Shown here: in pieces, positions 1 through 6,493 of the stretch | Layout: every line of letters begins with the position of its first letter | Numbering within the stretch: the stretch's first letter is position 1 | Source: Gammaproteobacteria bacterium | GTDB taxonomy: Bacteria > Pseudomonadota > Gammaproteobacteria > Pseudomonadales > Pseudomonadaceae | DNA: 10,204 nucleotides | Assembly: GCA_012735335.1 (NCBI GenBank) | Contig: JAAYHO010000426.1 | Coordinates: 1-10,204 of the forward strand | Direction: 5' to 3' | Position numbers and translations under genes: made by a program | The notes under the pieces: model-generated | The model's database searches: none | Told to the model about the DNA's origin: nothing | The model's input: only the letters and a program-made list of their open reading frames with translations

Positions 1-2
1 CA

Positions 3-545
3 ATGAATATACGCCGATTTGCCGGTCACACACCGCAGTTGGGTGAGCGCGTATTTGTCGATGCCAGCGCCGTGGTGCTGGGGGATGTACAGCTGGGTGA
101 TGATTGCTCGGTATGGCCGGCCACGGTGATTCGCGGCGATATGCATCGCATCCGCATCGGTGCCCGTACCAGTGTGCAGGATGGCAGCGTACTGCATATC
201 ACCCACGCGGGGCCGTTCAACCCGGATGGCTATCCGCTGATCATCGGCGATGATGTCACCATCGGCCACAAGGTACTGCTGCACGGCTGCACCGTGGGCA
301 GCCGGGTATTGATCGGCATGGGCAGTATCGTCATGGACGGTGCGGTGATCGAGGACGAAGTGATCCTCGGTGCCGGCAGTCTGGTGCCGGCCAACAAGAC
401 CCTGCGCAGCGGTTACCTGTACATGGGCAGCCCGGCCAGGGAAGTCAGGCCGCTGAGCGACAAGGAGCGGACGTTCTTTCCCTACACCGCAGCCAACTAT
501 GTGCGGCTGAAGGACCAGTATCTGCAGGAGAGAGCAGAGCAGTAA
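3..545 (+). CDS. Gamma-carbonic anhydrase family protein (CamH/YrdA/PaaY-like)
   Basis: This 180-residue protein is a left-handed beta-helix of hexapeptide repeats, visible as recurring [LIV]G-x4 steps from about residue 28 to 130 (VVLGDVQLGDD, LIIGDDVTIGHK, VLIGMGSIVMDG). It belongs to the gamma-class carbonic anhydrases, soluble trimers with metal sites between subunits. Likely metal ligands are His68 (in LHITH), His89 and His94 (GHKVLLHG). The RGD at 44-46 and the QD at 59-60 match active-site positions of the class. It lacks the long acidic loop of archaeal Cam, so it is the CamH/YrdA subtype, whose CO2-hydrating activity varies between members; some relatives such as PaaY act as thioesterases. 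Length is normal for the family. The start at base 3 gives the usual N-terminus (MNIRRFAGHTPQLG), but its ribosome site lies outside the window. Family is confident; physiological role is not. Confidence 0.93.
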   Translation: MNIRRFAGHTPQLGERVFVDASAVVLGDVQLGDDCSVWPATVIRGDMHRIRIGARTSVQDGSVLHITHAGPFNPDGYPLIIGDDVTIGHKVLLHGCTVGSRVLIGMGSIVMDGAVIEDEVILGAGSLVPANKTLRSGYLYMGSPAREVRPLSDKERTFFPYTAANYVRLKDQYLQERAEQ

Positions 546-556
546 TCGGCCCGCAC

Positions 557-680
557 TGGATTGCCGCGCTGCGCTCGCAATGACGTTGGGGGTGGTTGGC
601 TGGCAGTGCGTGGTGGTGCTTCATGCCCCTGCCGCTTGCAACTCCCGTCATTGCGAGGAGCGTAGCGACGTGGCAATCCA
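557..680. repeat. Dispersed intergenic inverted repeat (MITE-like unit)
   Basis: Bases 557-585 (TGGATTGCC ... GCAATGACG) are matched in inverted orientation by 646-680 (CGTCATTGC ... GGCAATCCA). Each arm also carries an internal ATTGC/GCAAT dyad. I recognise this CGTCATTGCGAGG...GCAATCCA pattern as a widespread dispersed bacterial repeat. It is often mis-annotated as small proteins containing HCERSAAI or DCHVA-LLAMT strings, and both appear when this region is translated on the minus strand. There is no transposase. A decayed third half-copy lies at 706-714. Whether the pair acts as a mobile unit or a transcript-folding element is not visible. Confidence 0.7.
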
Positions 681-705
681 CCGGCTCGGAGTAACCGGTT
701 CACAT

Positions 706-722
706 TGGATTGCCGGGCTGCG
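706..722. repeat. Degenerate half-copy of the same repeat
   Basis: TGGATTGCC at 706-714 followed by a GC-rich stretch (GGGCTGCG) repeats the beginning of the arm at 557, but the GCAATGACG end has been lost. It sits about 25 bp downstream of the second arm. The rest of the intergenic stretch up to the next gene shows no convincing promoter or terminator. Confidence 0.4.
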
Positions 723-834
723 CGCAGAAGGACGGTGCAGTGGTTGCTGGCAGTTGATCATCGTCATGAATAAAGGCAGGCGTCACCTGTGCTGTGGTTT
801 ATGCTCGAAGGCAGCGCTACCCATTTCACAGCCC

Positions 835-839
835 GGAGG
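835..839 (+). promoter_or_regulatory. Ribosome binding site deciding the oxidoreductase start
   Basis: GGAGG is a strong Shine-Dalgarno sequence. It is 8 bp from ATG 848 but only 2 bp from ATG 842, so it favours the downstream start (MSAYTNRK). Confidence 0.65.
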
Positions 840-847
840 CCATGAGC

Positions 848-1873
848 ATGTCTGCCTATACCAACCGAAAGATAATTCTTCAGCAACGTCCCCAGGGCGA
901 GATCCGTGACGGTGATCTGCAACTGGTCGAAGCACCGGTGCGCGAACTGCGCGATGGTGAAGTGTTGATCAAGACCCTGTGGCTGTCGCTGGACCCCTAC
1001 ATGCGCCCGCGCATGAACGACTCCAAGGGCTATATGGACCCGATCGGCATCGGCGAGGTGATTGTCGGCGAGAGTGTCGGTCGAGTGATCGAATCGAAGT
1101 CGCCGAACTACAGCGAAGGCGACCTGGTTACCTGTTACTCCGGCTGGCAGGAGTACTGCATCATCCCCGGCGACGCGCCCATGGTGTACAAGATCGAGCC
1201 GCGCGGCATTCCGCTGCAGGCCTACCTCGGTGTGGCCGGCATGCCCGGGCGTACCGGTTACTGTGGTCTGACCTATGTCGGGAAGCCCAAGGCCGGCGAA
1301 ACCGTGGTGGTATCCGCTGCCTCCGGCCCGGTCGGTACCGTGGTCGGTCAGACCGCCAAACAGCTGGGTTGTCGGGTGGTGGGCGTTGCCGGTGGCGAGG
1401 AGAAGTGCCGCTTCGTGGTCGAGGAGCTGGGCTTTGATGCCTGCGTCGATTACAAGGTGGGCAATCTGCAGGCGGATCTGGCCGCGGCCTGCCCGCAGGG
1501 TATCGATGTGTACTTCGAGAACGTCGGCGGCGAGGTGACCCGGGCAGTGGCTGGGCTGCTGAACAAGGGCTCGCGGGTGCCGATCTGCGGTTATGTCTCA
1601 GCCTACAACGCCGAAGATGCCAGCAAGGTGGAAACGCCTTTCCATGTGTTCGGTGCGATGGGCGAGAACAAGCCGGAGCACCGTTTCTTCCTGGTGACCG
1701 AGTGGCAGGACAAACATCAGGAAATCACCACGCTGCTGGCCGAGCAGGTGGCCAGCGGCAACATCAAGTACCGCGAAACCGTGGCCGAAGGGCTGGACAA
1801 CGCGATCGAAGCGTTCAAGGGCATGCTCAAGGGCAGGAACTTCGGCAAGCAGCTGGTGCATATTGCCGATTGA
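848..1873 (+). CDS. NADP-dependent medium-chain oxidoreductase (CurA / prostaglandin-reductase type)
   Basis: This 341-residue soluble enzyme belongs to the zinc-free MDR family that includes E. coli curcumin reductase CurA and leukotriene B4 12-hydroxydehydrogenases. Such enzymes reduce the C=C bond of alpha,beta-unsaturated ketones or aldehydes with NADPH. The N-terminal catalytic domain carries the typical LSLDPYMRPRM (47-57). The Rossmann nucleotide loop is AASGPVG at 157-163, followed by GCRVVGVAGGEEKC (174-187), whose lysine suits NADPH. FENVGG (223-228) and the C-terminal GRNFGKQLV are also family marks. No zinc-binding cysteines are seen. I chose ATG 848 because GGAGG at 835-839 lies 8 bp before it; ATG 842 is only 2 bp away and the more distant 794 has no support. 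It appears monocistronic and ends convergently with the ligase gene. The natural substrate is unknown. Confidence 0.9.
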   Translation: MSAYTNRKIILQQRPQGEIRDGDLQLVEAPVRELRDGEVLIKTLWLSLDPYMRPRMNDSKGYMDPIGIGEVIVGESVGRVIESKSPNYSEGDLVTCYSGWQEYCIIPGDAPMVYKIEPRGIPLQAYLGVAGMPGRTGYCGLTYVGKPKAGETVVVSAASGPVGTVVGQTAKQLGCRVVGVAGGEEKCRFVVEELGFDACVDYKVGNLQADLAAACPQGIDVYFENVGGEVTRAVAGLLNKGSRVPICGYVSAYNAEDASKVETPFHVFGAMGENKPEHRFFLVTEWQDKHQEITTLLAEQVASGNIKYRETVAEGLDNAIEAFKGMLKGRNFGKQLVHIAD

Positions 1874-1881
1874 AGTAGGAG

Positions 1882-1901
1882 GGCCGGGTTCCATCCCGGC
1901 C
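1882..1901. terminator. GC-rich hairpin after the oxidoreductase stop
   Basis: GGCCGGG-TTCCAT-CCCGGCC forms a perfect 7-bp stem with a 6-nt loop starting 8 bp after the stop codon. No U-run follows (the next bases are ACTTGGGG), so it would be a weak or non-canonical terminator. It could also be an RNA-stabilising hairpin or another repeat. Its place between two converging genes makes a termination role plausible. Confidence 0.4.
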
Positions 1902-1927
1902 ACTTGGGGTTGCCGCCAATCGCTCCC

Positions 1928-2002
1928 TGGGAGGGACGAGCACCAGCTCGTCCACGGGGCTGGCGGCGAGGCCTCTCATCGAGCTGGTGCTCGACGTTCC
2001 CA
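1928..2002. repeat. REP-like doublet (two inverted hairpins)
   Basis: Arm 1928-1950 matches the reverse complement of 1980-2002 at 20 of 23 positions; both share CGAGCACCAGCTCG. Each arm is itself a hairpin: GGACGAGC-ACCA-GCTCGTCC at 1934-1953 (8-bp stem) and CGAGC-TGGT-GCTCG at 1980-1993 (5-bp stem). The spacer contains the palindrome GAGGCCTC (1968-1975). Two inverted hairpins with a short spacer between converging genes is the classic layout of Pseudomonas REP doublets, which are usually moved in trans by RAYT (TnpA-REP) transposases. No such gene is in the window. Confidence 0.75.
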
Positions 2003-2026
2003 GAGGTTAAAAGGCTCGGGACGCCA

Positions 2027-3685
2027 TCAGCTGTTCGCCCACTCCTGCTCCTGCAGCGCCCGCCACATGATCTTGCCCGCCGGTGATTTGGGCAGGCTGT
2101 CGACGAACTCCACCAGTTTCGGACACTTGTAGGCGGACATGTTGGCCTGGCACCAGCTGAGGATATCCTCGGCGCTGGTCTGCTCCTGCCCGGCGGCCAG
2201 TACCACCACCGCTTTGACCGTTTCCCCGCGGCGCTCGTCCGGCACCGAGATGATGCATACCTCCTGCACCGCCGGGTGACCGTACAGCAGCGATTCCACT
2301 TCCGCTGGCCAGACCTTGTAGCCGGAGGCGTTGATCATGCGTTTGACCCGGTCGACCAGGAAGAAATACCCCTCCTCATCGTAGTAACCCAGATCCCCGG
2401 TGCGGAAGAAGCGTTTGCCGTCCAGCTCGAAGAAGGCCTCGTTGGTGGCCTCGGGGCGGCGCCAGTAACCCTGGAATACCTGCTCGCCATTGAGCACTAT
2501 CTCGCCTACCTCACCAACACCCAGCTCGCGCAGGGTGTCGACGTCCACCACCCGTGAATCCACTCCGATGATGGGTATGCCCAGGCACTGCGCCTTGGGT
2601 GCAGCGGGTGGGTTCATATGGGTGGCGCTGAGGGTTTCCGACAGGCCGTAGCCCTCGGAGTATTTCAGGTTCAGCTTGCTCTCCAGCTTGGCGGCAATCG
2701 CCGCAGGCATGGCCGCGCCACCGCCGCCTATGGCCTTGAGGCTGCTGAGGTCATATTGCTCGATGTCCGGGTCCGACAGCAGGTCGACCACCATGGTGGG
2801 GATATTGCGCCAGGCGGTGATGCCGTGGCGTTCGATCAGCTGGGCGGCAGTGCGTCTGTCCCAGCGGGTCATGATCACCTGGGTGGCACCCAGATAGATG
2901 GCGGCGTTCATGCACACCTGCATGCCGGTGACGTGGAACATGGGTACCGAGACCAGTTGCACGCCGTTGTGCTGGCTGTTGCCCCATACCGACGGGTAGA
3001 CGATGGTGGCCATGGCGCTGTGGTGGGTATGGGTGCAGCCCTTGGGATTGCCGGTGGTGCCTGAGCTGTAGGGGATCACGCACAGGTCATTCGGGCCGGC
3101 GGTCAGTGGGCCGGGGGCATAGGCGGCGGCCAGCGCCTGCTGCCAGCTGCTCAGACCGGGCAGGTCCGGCAGGTCGCTGGCCAGGCTGACCACCTCCGGC
3201 AGATTCAGATCAGTCGGCTGGCGGACATATTCGCCATAGGCACTGACGATCACTTCCTCCAGACCGGTACTGCCGACCAGTTCGCTGATGTTATCCAGCA
3301 GCTCGCGCCCGCACAGCGCCACCCGGGCCTCGGTGTCGGCGATCAGGTATTCCAGTTCGGCTTTGCGGTTCATCGGGTTGACCGGCACCACCACGGCATT
3401 GGCGCGCAGAATGGCGTAGAAGCCGATGACGAACTGCGGGCTGTTCTGCATATACAGCAGCACCCGGTCACCGGCGCGGACACCGGCCCGCTGCAGATAG
3501 CCGGCCAGCGCCTCGGCTTCGCGCTCCAGCTCGGCGTAGCTCAGCGTGGTGCCGTAGTAGATGATCGCCGGGTGGTCCGGGTAGCGCAGGGCAGACACGC
3601 TCAGGTTGGAATACAGGCTGGTGGCGGGCAGGCCGAGAAACTGTGGCACCAGGTCGGGCCAGACGGCGTAATGTCGGTCAAACAT
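2027..3685 (-). CDS. Fatty acyl-CoA ligase, class I adenylate-forming enzyme
   Basis: This 552-residue enzyme activates a carboxylic acid with ATP to an acyl-adenylate and then to acyl-CoA. All core motifs are present: the phosphate loop SSGTTGNPKG (207-216), YGLSET (346-351), FRTGD (427-431), the hinge DRVKRMINASGYKVWP (445-460) and the C-terminal catalytic lysine, Lys538 in SPAGKIMWR. The overall sequence fits bacterial medium/long-chain fatty acyl-CoA ligases. Chain length cannot be read with certainty, and aryl or other acids remain possible. No signal peptide or membrane segment is evident. The start at 3685 has a suitable CGGAG 8-9 bp upstream. The gene reads alone on the minus strand: the kinase gene upstream ends 125 bp before it and a candidate promoter lies in that gap. 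It could supply fatty-acid degradation, but no beta-oxidation genes adjoin it. Confidence 0.92.
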   Translation of the reverse strand: MFDRHYAVWPDLVPQFLGLPATSLYSNLSVSALRYPDHPAIIYYGTTLSYAELEREAEALAGYLQRAGVRAGDRVLLYMQNSPQFVIGFYAILRANAVVVPVNPMNRKAELEYLIADTEARVALCGRELLDNISELVGSTGLEEVIVSAYGEYVRQPTDLNLPEVVSLASDLPDLPGLSSWQQALAAAYAPGPLTAGPNDLCVIPYSSGTTGNPKGCTHTHHSAMATIVYPSVWGNSQHNGVQLVSVPMFHVTGMQVCMNAAIYLGATQVIMTRWDRRTAAQLIERHGITAWRNIPTMVVDLLSDPDIEQYDLSSLKAIGGGGAAMPAAIAAKLESKLNLKYSEGYGLSETLSATHMNPPAAPKAQCLGIPIIGVDSRVVDVDTLRELGVGEVGEIVLNGEQVFQGYWRRPEATNEAFFELDGKRFFRTGDLGYYDEEGYFFLVDRVKRMINASGYKVWPAEVESLLYGHPAVQEVCIISVPDERRGETVKAVVVLAAGQEQTSAEDILSWCQANMSAYKCPKLVEFVDSLPKSPAGKIMWRALQEQEWANS

Positions 3686-3707
3686 GCGTGGGACTCCGGG
3701 CAGGGTC

Positions 3708-3735
3708 GTTGTAATTATTCATGGCAACCAGTCAA
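3708..3735 (-). promoter_or_regulatory. Candidate sigma70 promoter for the acyl-CoA ligase
   Basis: On the minus strand TTGACT (3735-3730) is followed after 16 bp by TACAAC (3713-3708), about 22 bp ahead of the ligase start codon. The -35 matches 5 of 6 and the -10 matches 4 of 6 consensus bases. The local AT content (GAATAATTAC) also stands out from the GC-rich surroundings. This is the only reasonable match in the gap. Confidence 0.3.
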
Positions 3736-3810
3736 GCACGGCATGGGCCCTGGGGAAACCGTCAGAACCCATGGTGTTGATGAGTCATAAGCACCGTCGC
3801 TGAACAGCGC

Positions 3811-4503
3811 TCAGGGTAGATGCAGCAGGAACTCTCCGCCGCCGAGCGCACCGCCGTTGCGCAGCTCGATAAAGCCCTGTCGATCACCGCGCTGATGCAG
3901 GCTGGCGATGCACTGATTGAAATACAGTCCCAGCCCGGTACTGCCGATGCTGGTATCCACATCCCGTGTGCCGCTGGCGTAGCGGCCGAGCATCTGCTCG
4001 GGATAACCGGGACCATCATCGCTGACAGCGATGACCAGCATGCCGTCCTGCTGACTGGCGCTCAGCTGGATGGCGCTGTGGGTATAGCGGATGGAATTGT
4101 TCAGCACGTTGCCGATGACCGAGCCGACCTGTTCGGCGTCCAGCACGAAGAGCTCGACGTCCTCTATTGCACAGCTGCTGCTTATGTTGCGTGCCTCCAG
4201 TATTTCGTGGTGGCGGGCCAGCTGTTCCTGTAGCAGCTCGTCGATGTCGGTCCAGTCCGGGTGCAGTGGCAGCTGATCGGTCAGCAGCTGATACAGACCA
4301 AAGGTCTGCATGAGCATGCCATTCAGCCGCAGGGCTTCATATTCGATCACCCCGCGCTCGCCGGACTCGGCCAGCTCCGGCGGTAACTGCCCTACCCACT
4401 GATGCCAGTTGTGCATGAGCAGGCCGAGGGAATTCTTCATGTCACGGACGGTCGAGGCAAGTACCCTGGGGAACTCCAGCCGCGCGTCATCGTTGTCCTT
4501 CAT
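3811..4503 (-). CDS. Small soluble histidine kinase-like protein with degenerate H-box
   Basis: This 230-residue protein has no signal peptide, membrane segment or sensor domain. An N-terminal dimerisation helix region (about 10-75) is followed by a HATPase_c domain. The ATP-binding marks are complete: N-box GNVLNNSIRY (131-140), G1 DDGPGY (162-167) and G2 GSTGLGLYF (187-195). The H-box region reads ASTVRDMKNSLG. Aligned to the usual (S/V)HDxKNxL pattern, Arg20 (codon CGT, bases 4444-4446) stands where the phosphorylated histidine should be. Two other histidines, His31 and His34, lie further along the helix. The start ATG overlaps the stop of the TPR response regulator (ATGA, 4500-4503), so the two are translationally coupled and presumably partners. 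It may act as a phosphatase, a scaffold or a non-phosphorylatable kinase. A sequencing error at one base would restore a normal kinase. Confidence 0.82.
   Translation of the reverse strand: MKDNDDARLEFPRVLASTVRDMKNSLGLLMHNWHQWVGQLPPELAESGERGVIEYEALRLNGMLMQTFGLYQLLTDQLPLHPDWTDIDELLQEQLARHHEILEARNISSSCAIEDVELFVLDAEQVGSVIGNVLNNSIRYTHSAIQLSASQQDGMLVIAVSDDGPGYPEQMLGRYASGTRDVDTSIGSTGLGLYFNQCIASLHQRGDRQGFIELRNGGALGGGEFLLHLP
4500..4503 (-). promoter_or_regulatory. ATGA stop/start overlap (translational coupling)
   Basis: On the minus strand the four bases ATGA contain both the TGA stop of the TPR response regulator and the ATG start of the kinase-like gene. This is a typical arrangement for partners made in fixed ratio. 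Confidence 0.85.
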
Positions 4504-6104
4504 GGTGTCTCCAGTCGTTCACAAAGCTTGATATAACGCTCGCGCCGGTGGTCGCCCGCTGGCATCTGGCTGGCCCGTTGCAGGCAGTCACGGCATTCTT
4601 CCTGCAGCGCCTCCGCAGGTTGAGTGCCCAGCAGGCGGAGCAGGGACTGGGCGGTGTTCAAGGCAAAGCTGATATTGCGCGGCTGGGCCGTTGTCGCCTT
4701 GCGGAACAGCTCCAGCGCCTGCGGATAATCCTTTTGCTGGTACGCGAGAATGCCCAGACGGTTCCATTCCAGCGCCTCGGAGCCCGCGACCAGAATATCC
4801 GGATCATCGGTATGGGCAGCCAGTTCGGCCCTGACCTGTGGGTCATCACCGTACATCTCGGCACAGGTGCCCAGCACCGCCGAGGCCTGTTGGTCCTGAC
4901 CGAGATCGCCCAGCTGCGACGCCACCTGCATGGCTGCGCTGGCACTGAAGAAGCCGGGCATCTCGTTTAGCTGCTCCAATGCCTGCTCGGTCAGCCGCCG
5001 GGCCTCCCCCGGCTGCCCGGCCTTTTCGGCGGTCTGCGCCTGGGCCAGACGCGAGCGGACCGCCAGCGCCGGATCATCCCGCCAGCCCCGGTCCAGCTCG
5101 GCCAGCGTTTGCCGAATCTCCAGCAGCTGGCGAGGACTCAGGAGGGTCTCGTCACTCTGGGCATGCAGGCTGGAAACCAGGTTCAGGTGGTTTTCCGGGT
5201 TGCGAAACAGCGAGTGGCGGCCGAGCTCAACCGCATGGCGGTAGGCCCGGGCAGCTTGCTCGGGGTCCTCGTTGCGTTGCGCCAGTGCCCCCATGCTTTC
5301 TTGGCGGCGCAGGGAGTTGGGTGACAGGCGCAGGCCCTGGTGCAGTTGCTGCTGCGCCTGTTGCGGCTCATCCAGCGCCAGCAGAGTGGCGGCCAGCCCG
5401 TCGTACAGCGCGGGGATCATGGGGAACTGCTGGATGCCCTCCTCGTAGGCGGTGCGGGCCTCGTCCAGGCGTTGCGTTTCGCGGTACAGGTCGGCCAGGG
5501 CGACCATCGCCCAGGGCACCGGTCGCTCGCTGATCAGGCGGCGCAGCAGTTGTTCCTGCTCCGCATGCTTGCCCAGCCCGGCCAGCGCGGTATTGAGGTG
5601 GCGCTGACATTGCGGCCGGTACCGCGGGTGCGCGGTCATGACCTCTTTGCAGGCGGTCAGCATGCCGGCATGGTTGCCGTCACGCTCGGCCTCGAGTATC
5701 GGACGCAGCGCGGTCTTCATGGTAATCAGCCGGTCCAGTCGTTGTTGCAGGCTGGCCTGGTTGAAGGGCTTGGTCAGGTAGCTGTCCGGTTCGCACTCCA
5801 ATGCGCCCAGCACCATGGCCTGGCTGCTTTCGGCCGAGACCATGACGAACACGCACTGTGCACTGAGCAGGCGTTCATGCTGCAACTGCTCCAGCACCTG
5901 CTGGCCGTTCTTGCCCTTGCCCAGGTTGAAATCATGCAGAATCACATCGTACTGGTTGCGGCGGCACAGCGTCAGGGCTTCCTCGCCACTGCCAACGGCA
6001 TCGATATTCTGTATGCCCATGCGCCGCAGCATGCCGGTGAGGGCCGAGCGGAAGTCGGTGAAGTCATCCACTATCAGGAAGCTTTTTTGGCTGTAGTCGA
6101 TCAT
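4500..6104 (-). CDS. Response regulator with receiver domain and TPR-like helical output
   Basis: This 534-residue cytoplasmic protein starts with a complete receiver domain (about 8-128): acidic pair Asp13-Asp14, phospho-acceptor Asp58 (ILHDFNLG), Ser90 (VMVSAES) and Lys112 (LTKPF). The remaining ~400 residues are rich in Ala/Leu/Gln helices. Several tetratricopeptide-like units are visible around 176-295 (WAMVALADLYRETQRLDEAR, ALYDGLAATLLALDEPQQA, ALAQRNEDPEQAARAYRHAV), with another near 447-480 (NRLGILAYQQKDYPQALELF). No DNA-binding, GGDEF, EAL or other enzymatic domain is seen, so the output is likely a protein-protein interaction controlled by phosphorylation. It is first in a two-gene operon with the kinase-like protein. 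A weak ribosome site (GGGA about 7 bp upstream) precedes the ATG at 6104. Domain assignment is sound; the interaction partner is unknown. Confidence 0.9.
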   Translation of the reverse strand: MIDYSQKSFLIVDDFTDFRSALTGMLRRMGIQNIDAVGSGEEALTLCRRNQYDVILHDFNLGKGKNGQQVLEQLQHERLLSAQCVFVMVSAESSQAMVLGALECEPDSYLTKPFNQASLQQRLDRLITMKTALRPILEAERDGNHAGMLTACKEVMTAHPRYRPQCQRHLNTALAGLGKHAEQEQLLRRLISERPVPWAMVALADLYRETQRLDEARTAYEEGIQQFPMIPALYDGLAATLLALDEPQQAQQQLHQGLRLSPNSLRRQESMGALAQRNEDPEQAARAYRHAVELGRHSLFRNPENHLNLVSSLHAQSDETLLSPRQLLEIRQTLAELDRGWRDDPALAVRSRLAQAQTAEKAGQPGEARRLTEQALEQLNEMPGFFSASAAMQVASQLGDLGQDQQASAVLGTCAEMYGDDPQVRAELAAHTDDPDILVAGSEALEWNRLGILAYQQKDYPQALELFRKATTAQPRNISFALNTAQSLLRLLGTQPAEALQEECRDCLQRASQMPAGDHRRERYIKLCERLETP

Positions 6105-6180
6105 GTTGCGATCCCGTAGGCTGTGCGCCGTTCCCTTTCCTGTCTGATGAAACCAGCGTATCAGAGGAGTATCGTTGACT

Positions 6181-6198
6181 GCTGAAGATATTTTCAGC
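6181..6198. promoter_or_regulatory. Inverted repeat GCTGAA-N6-TTCAGC
   Basis: This is a perfect 6-bp dyad with a 6-bp AT-rich centre (GATATT), just upstream of TATAAT at 6209 and directly after TTGACT at 6175-6180. Its size and place fit an operator, or a bent promoter element for either divergent gene. The regulator is not known. Confidence 0.3.
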
Positions 6199-6257
6199 TA
6201 ACTAAATGTATAATTAGATCGACGGTAGCCTATGTTAGATTCTGGTTCGAGCTTCTT

Positions 6258-6287
6258 TTGACCACTACAATTGGGGACCGCTATACA
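6258..6287 (+). promoter_or_regulatory. Candidate sigma70 promoter toward the hybrid kinase operon
   Basis: TTGACC (6258-6263, 5 of 6 consensus) and TATACA (6282-6287, 4 of 6) are separated by 18 bp. It would give a leader of about 200 nt before the ATG at 6494, which is long, so a second promoter nearer the gene is possible. Confidence 0.3.
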
Positions 6288-6369
6288 TCTCGTTAGCTTA
6301 TTGCAGAAGTTGTTTCCGGCGCGCCAGTTGGGTTGAGCAATCAGCCCAGCGGGCGTGGTTACGAAGACC

Positions 6370-6382
6370 TTCACTAAGTGAA
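6370..6382. promoter_or_regulatory. Perfect palindrome TTCACTAAGTGAA
   Basis: Six-base arms TTCACT and AGTGAA flank a single central A. GAAG-AC-CTTC (6363-6372) overlaps its left side. It lies about 110 bp upstream of the hybrid kinase start, a sensible place for an operator. No known consensus is claimed. Confidence 0.3.
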
Positions 6383-6396
6383 TAGCTGATGGGTTT

Positions 6397-6412
6397 TGAT
6401 ATTGCGGTATCA
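6397..6412. promoter_or_regulatory. Inverted repeat TGATA-N6-TATCA
   Basis: This is a five-base perfect dyad with centre TTGCGG, about 80 bp before the hybrid kinase start. It is short enough to arise by chance, but it clusters with the palindrome at 6370. Confidence 0.2.
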
Positions 6413-6493
6413 TCAGTGCCAATAGCAGCGTCCTGCCAGCCTGTTTGCTAATAATGACGGACACTCCGCCCGCCTTGGCCTTGGGACGACCTG

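Larger units (their letters stand above)
6105..6493. other. Divergent regulatory intergenic region with an AT-rich core
   Basis: This 389-bp gap separates the minus-strand TPR regulator operon from the plus-strand hybrid kinase operon and must hold both promoters. Bases 6181-6240 have 20 G/C in 60 (33%), far below the flanking genes. It contains a perfect TATAAT (6209-6214) without a good -35, a better-spaced promoter candidate at 6258-6287, and three short dyads listed separately. The minus-strand open frame 6198-6464 resembles nothing I know and is probably chance. Confidence 0.7.

Noticed and set aside
445..703. Minus-strand open frames (78 and 68 residues) with HCERSAAI and DCHVATLLAMT strings
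   Set aside because: These strings are translations of the dispersed ATTGC/GCAAT repeat; they overlap the end of the carbonic anhydrase gene and have no family support.
794..847. Longer start for the oxidoreductase
   Set aside because: The extra residues do not resemble the family N-terminus, and GGAGG at 835-839 fits ATG 848.
580..909. Plus-strand frame of 109 residues across the repeat region
   Set aside because: It translates the same repeat (CEERSDVAI) and runs into the start of the oxidoreductase gene in another frame.
2618..3064. Plus-strand frame of 148 residues opposite the acyl-CoA ligase
   Set aside because: It is a shadow of the conserved adenylate-forming core on the minus strand.
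3798..3809. CGCTG-AA-CAGCG hairpin after the kinase-like gene as a terminator
   Set aside because: A 2-nt loop is sterically poor for a hairpin and there is no T-run.
5340..6119. Plus-strand frame of 259 residues opposite the TPR response regulator
   Set aside because: The minus-strand frame has a full receiver domain with all catalytic residues; the opposite frame is a GC-codon shadow without motifs.
6209..6214. Perfect TATAAT as a -10 box
   Set aside because: There is no matching -35 at 16-18 bp; TTGACT at 6175 is 28 bp away. It was kept only as a remark.
6198..6464. Minus-strand frame of 88 residues in the divergent gap
   Set aside because: No recognisable domain, an unusual composition, no clear ribosome site, and it would fill the region needed for two promoters.
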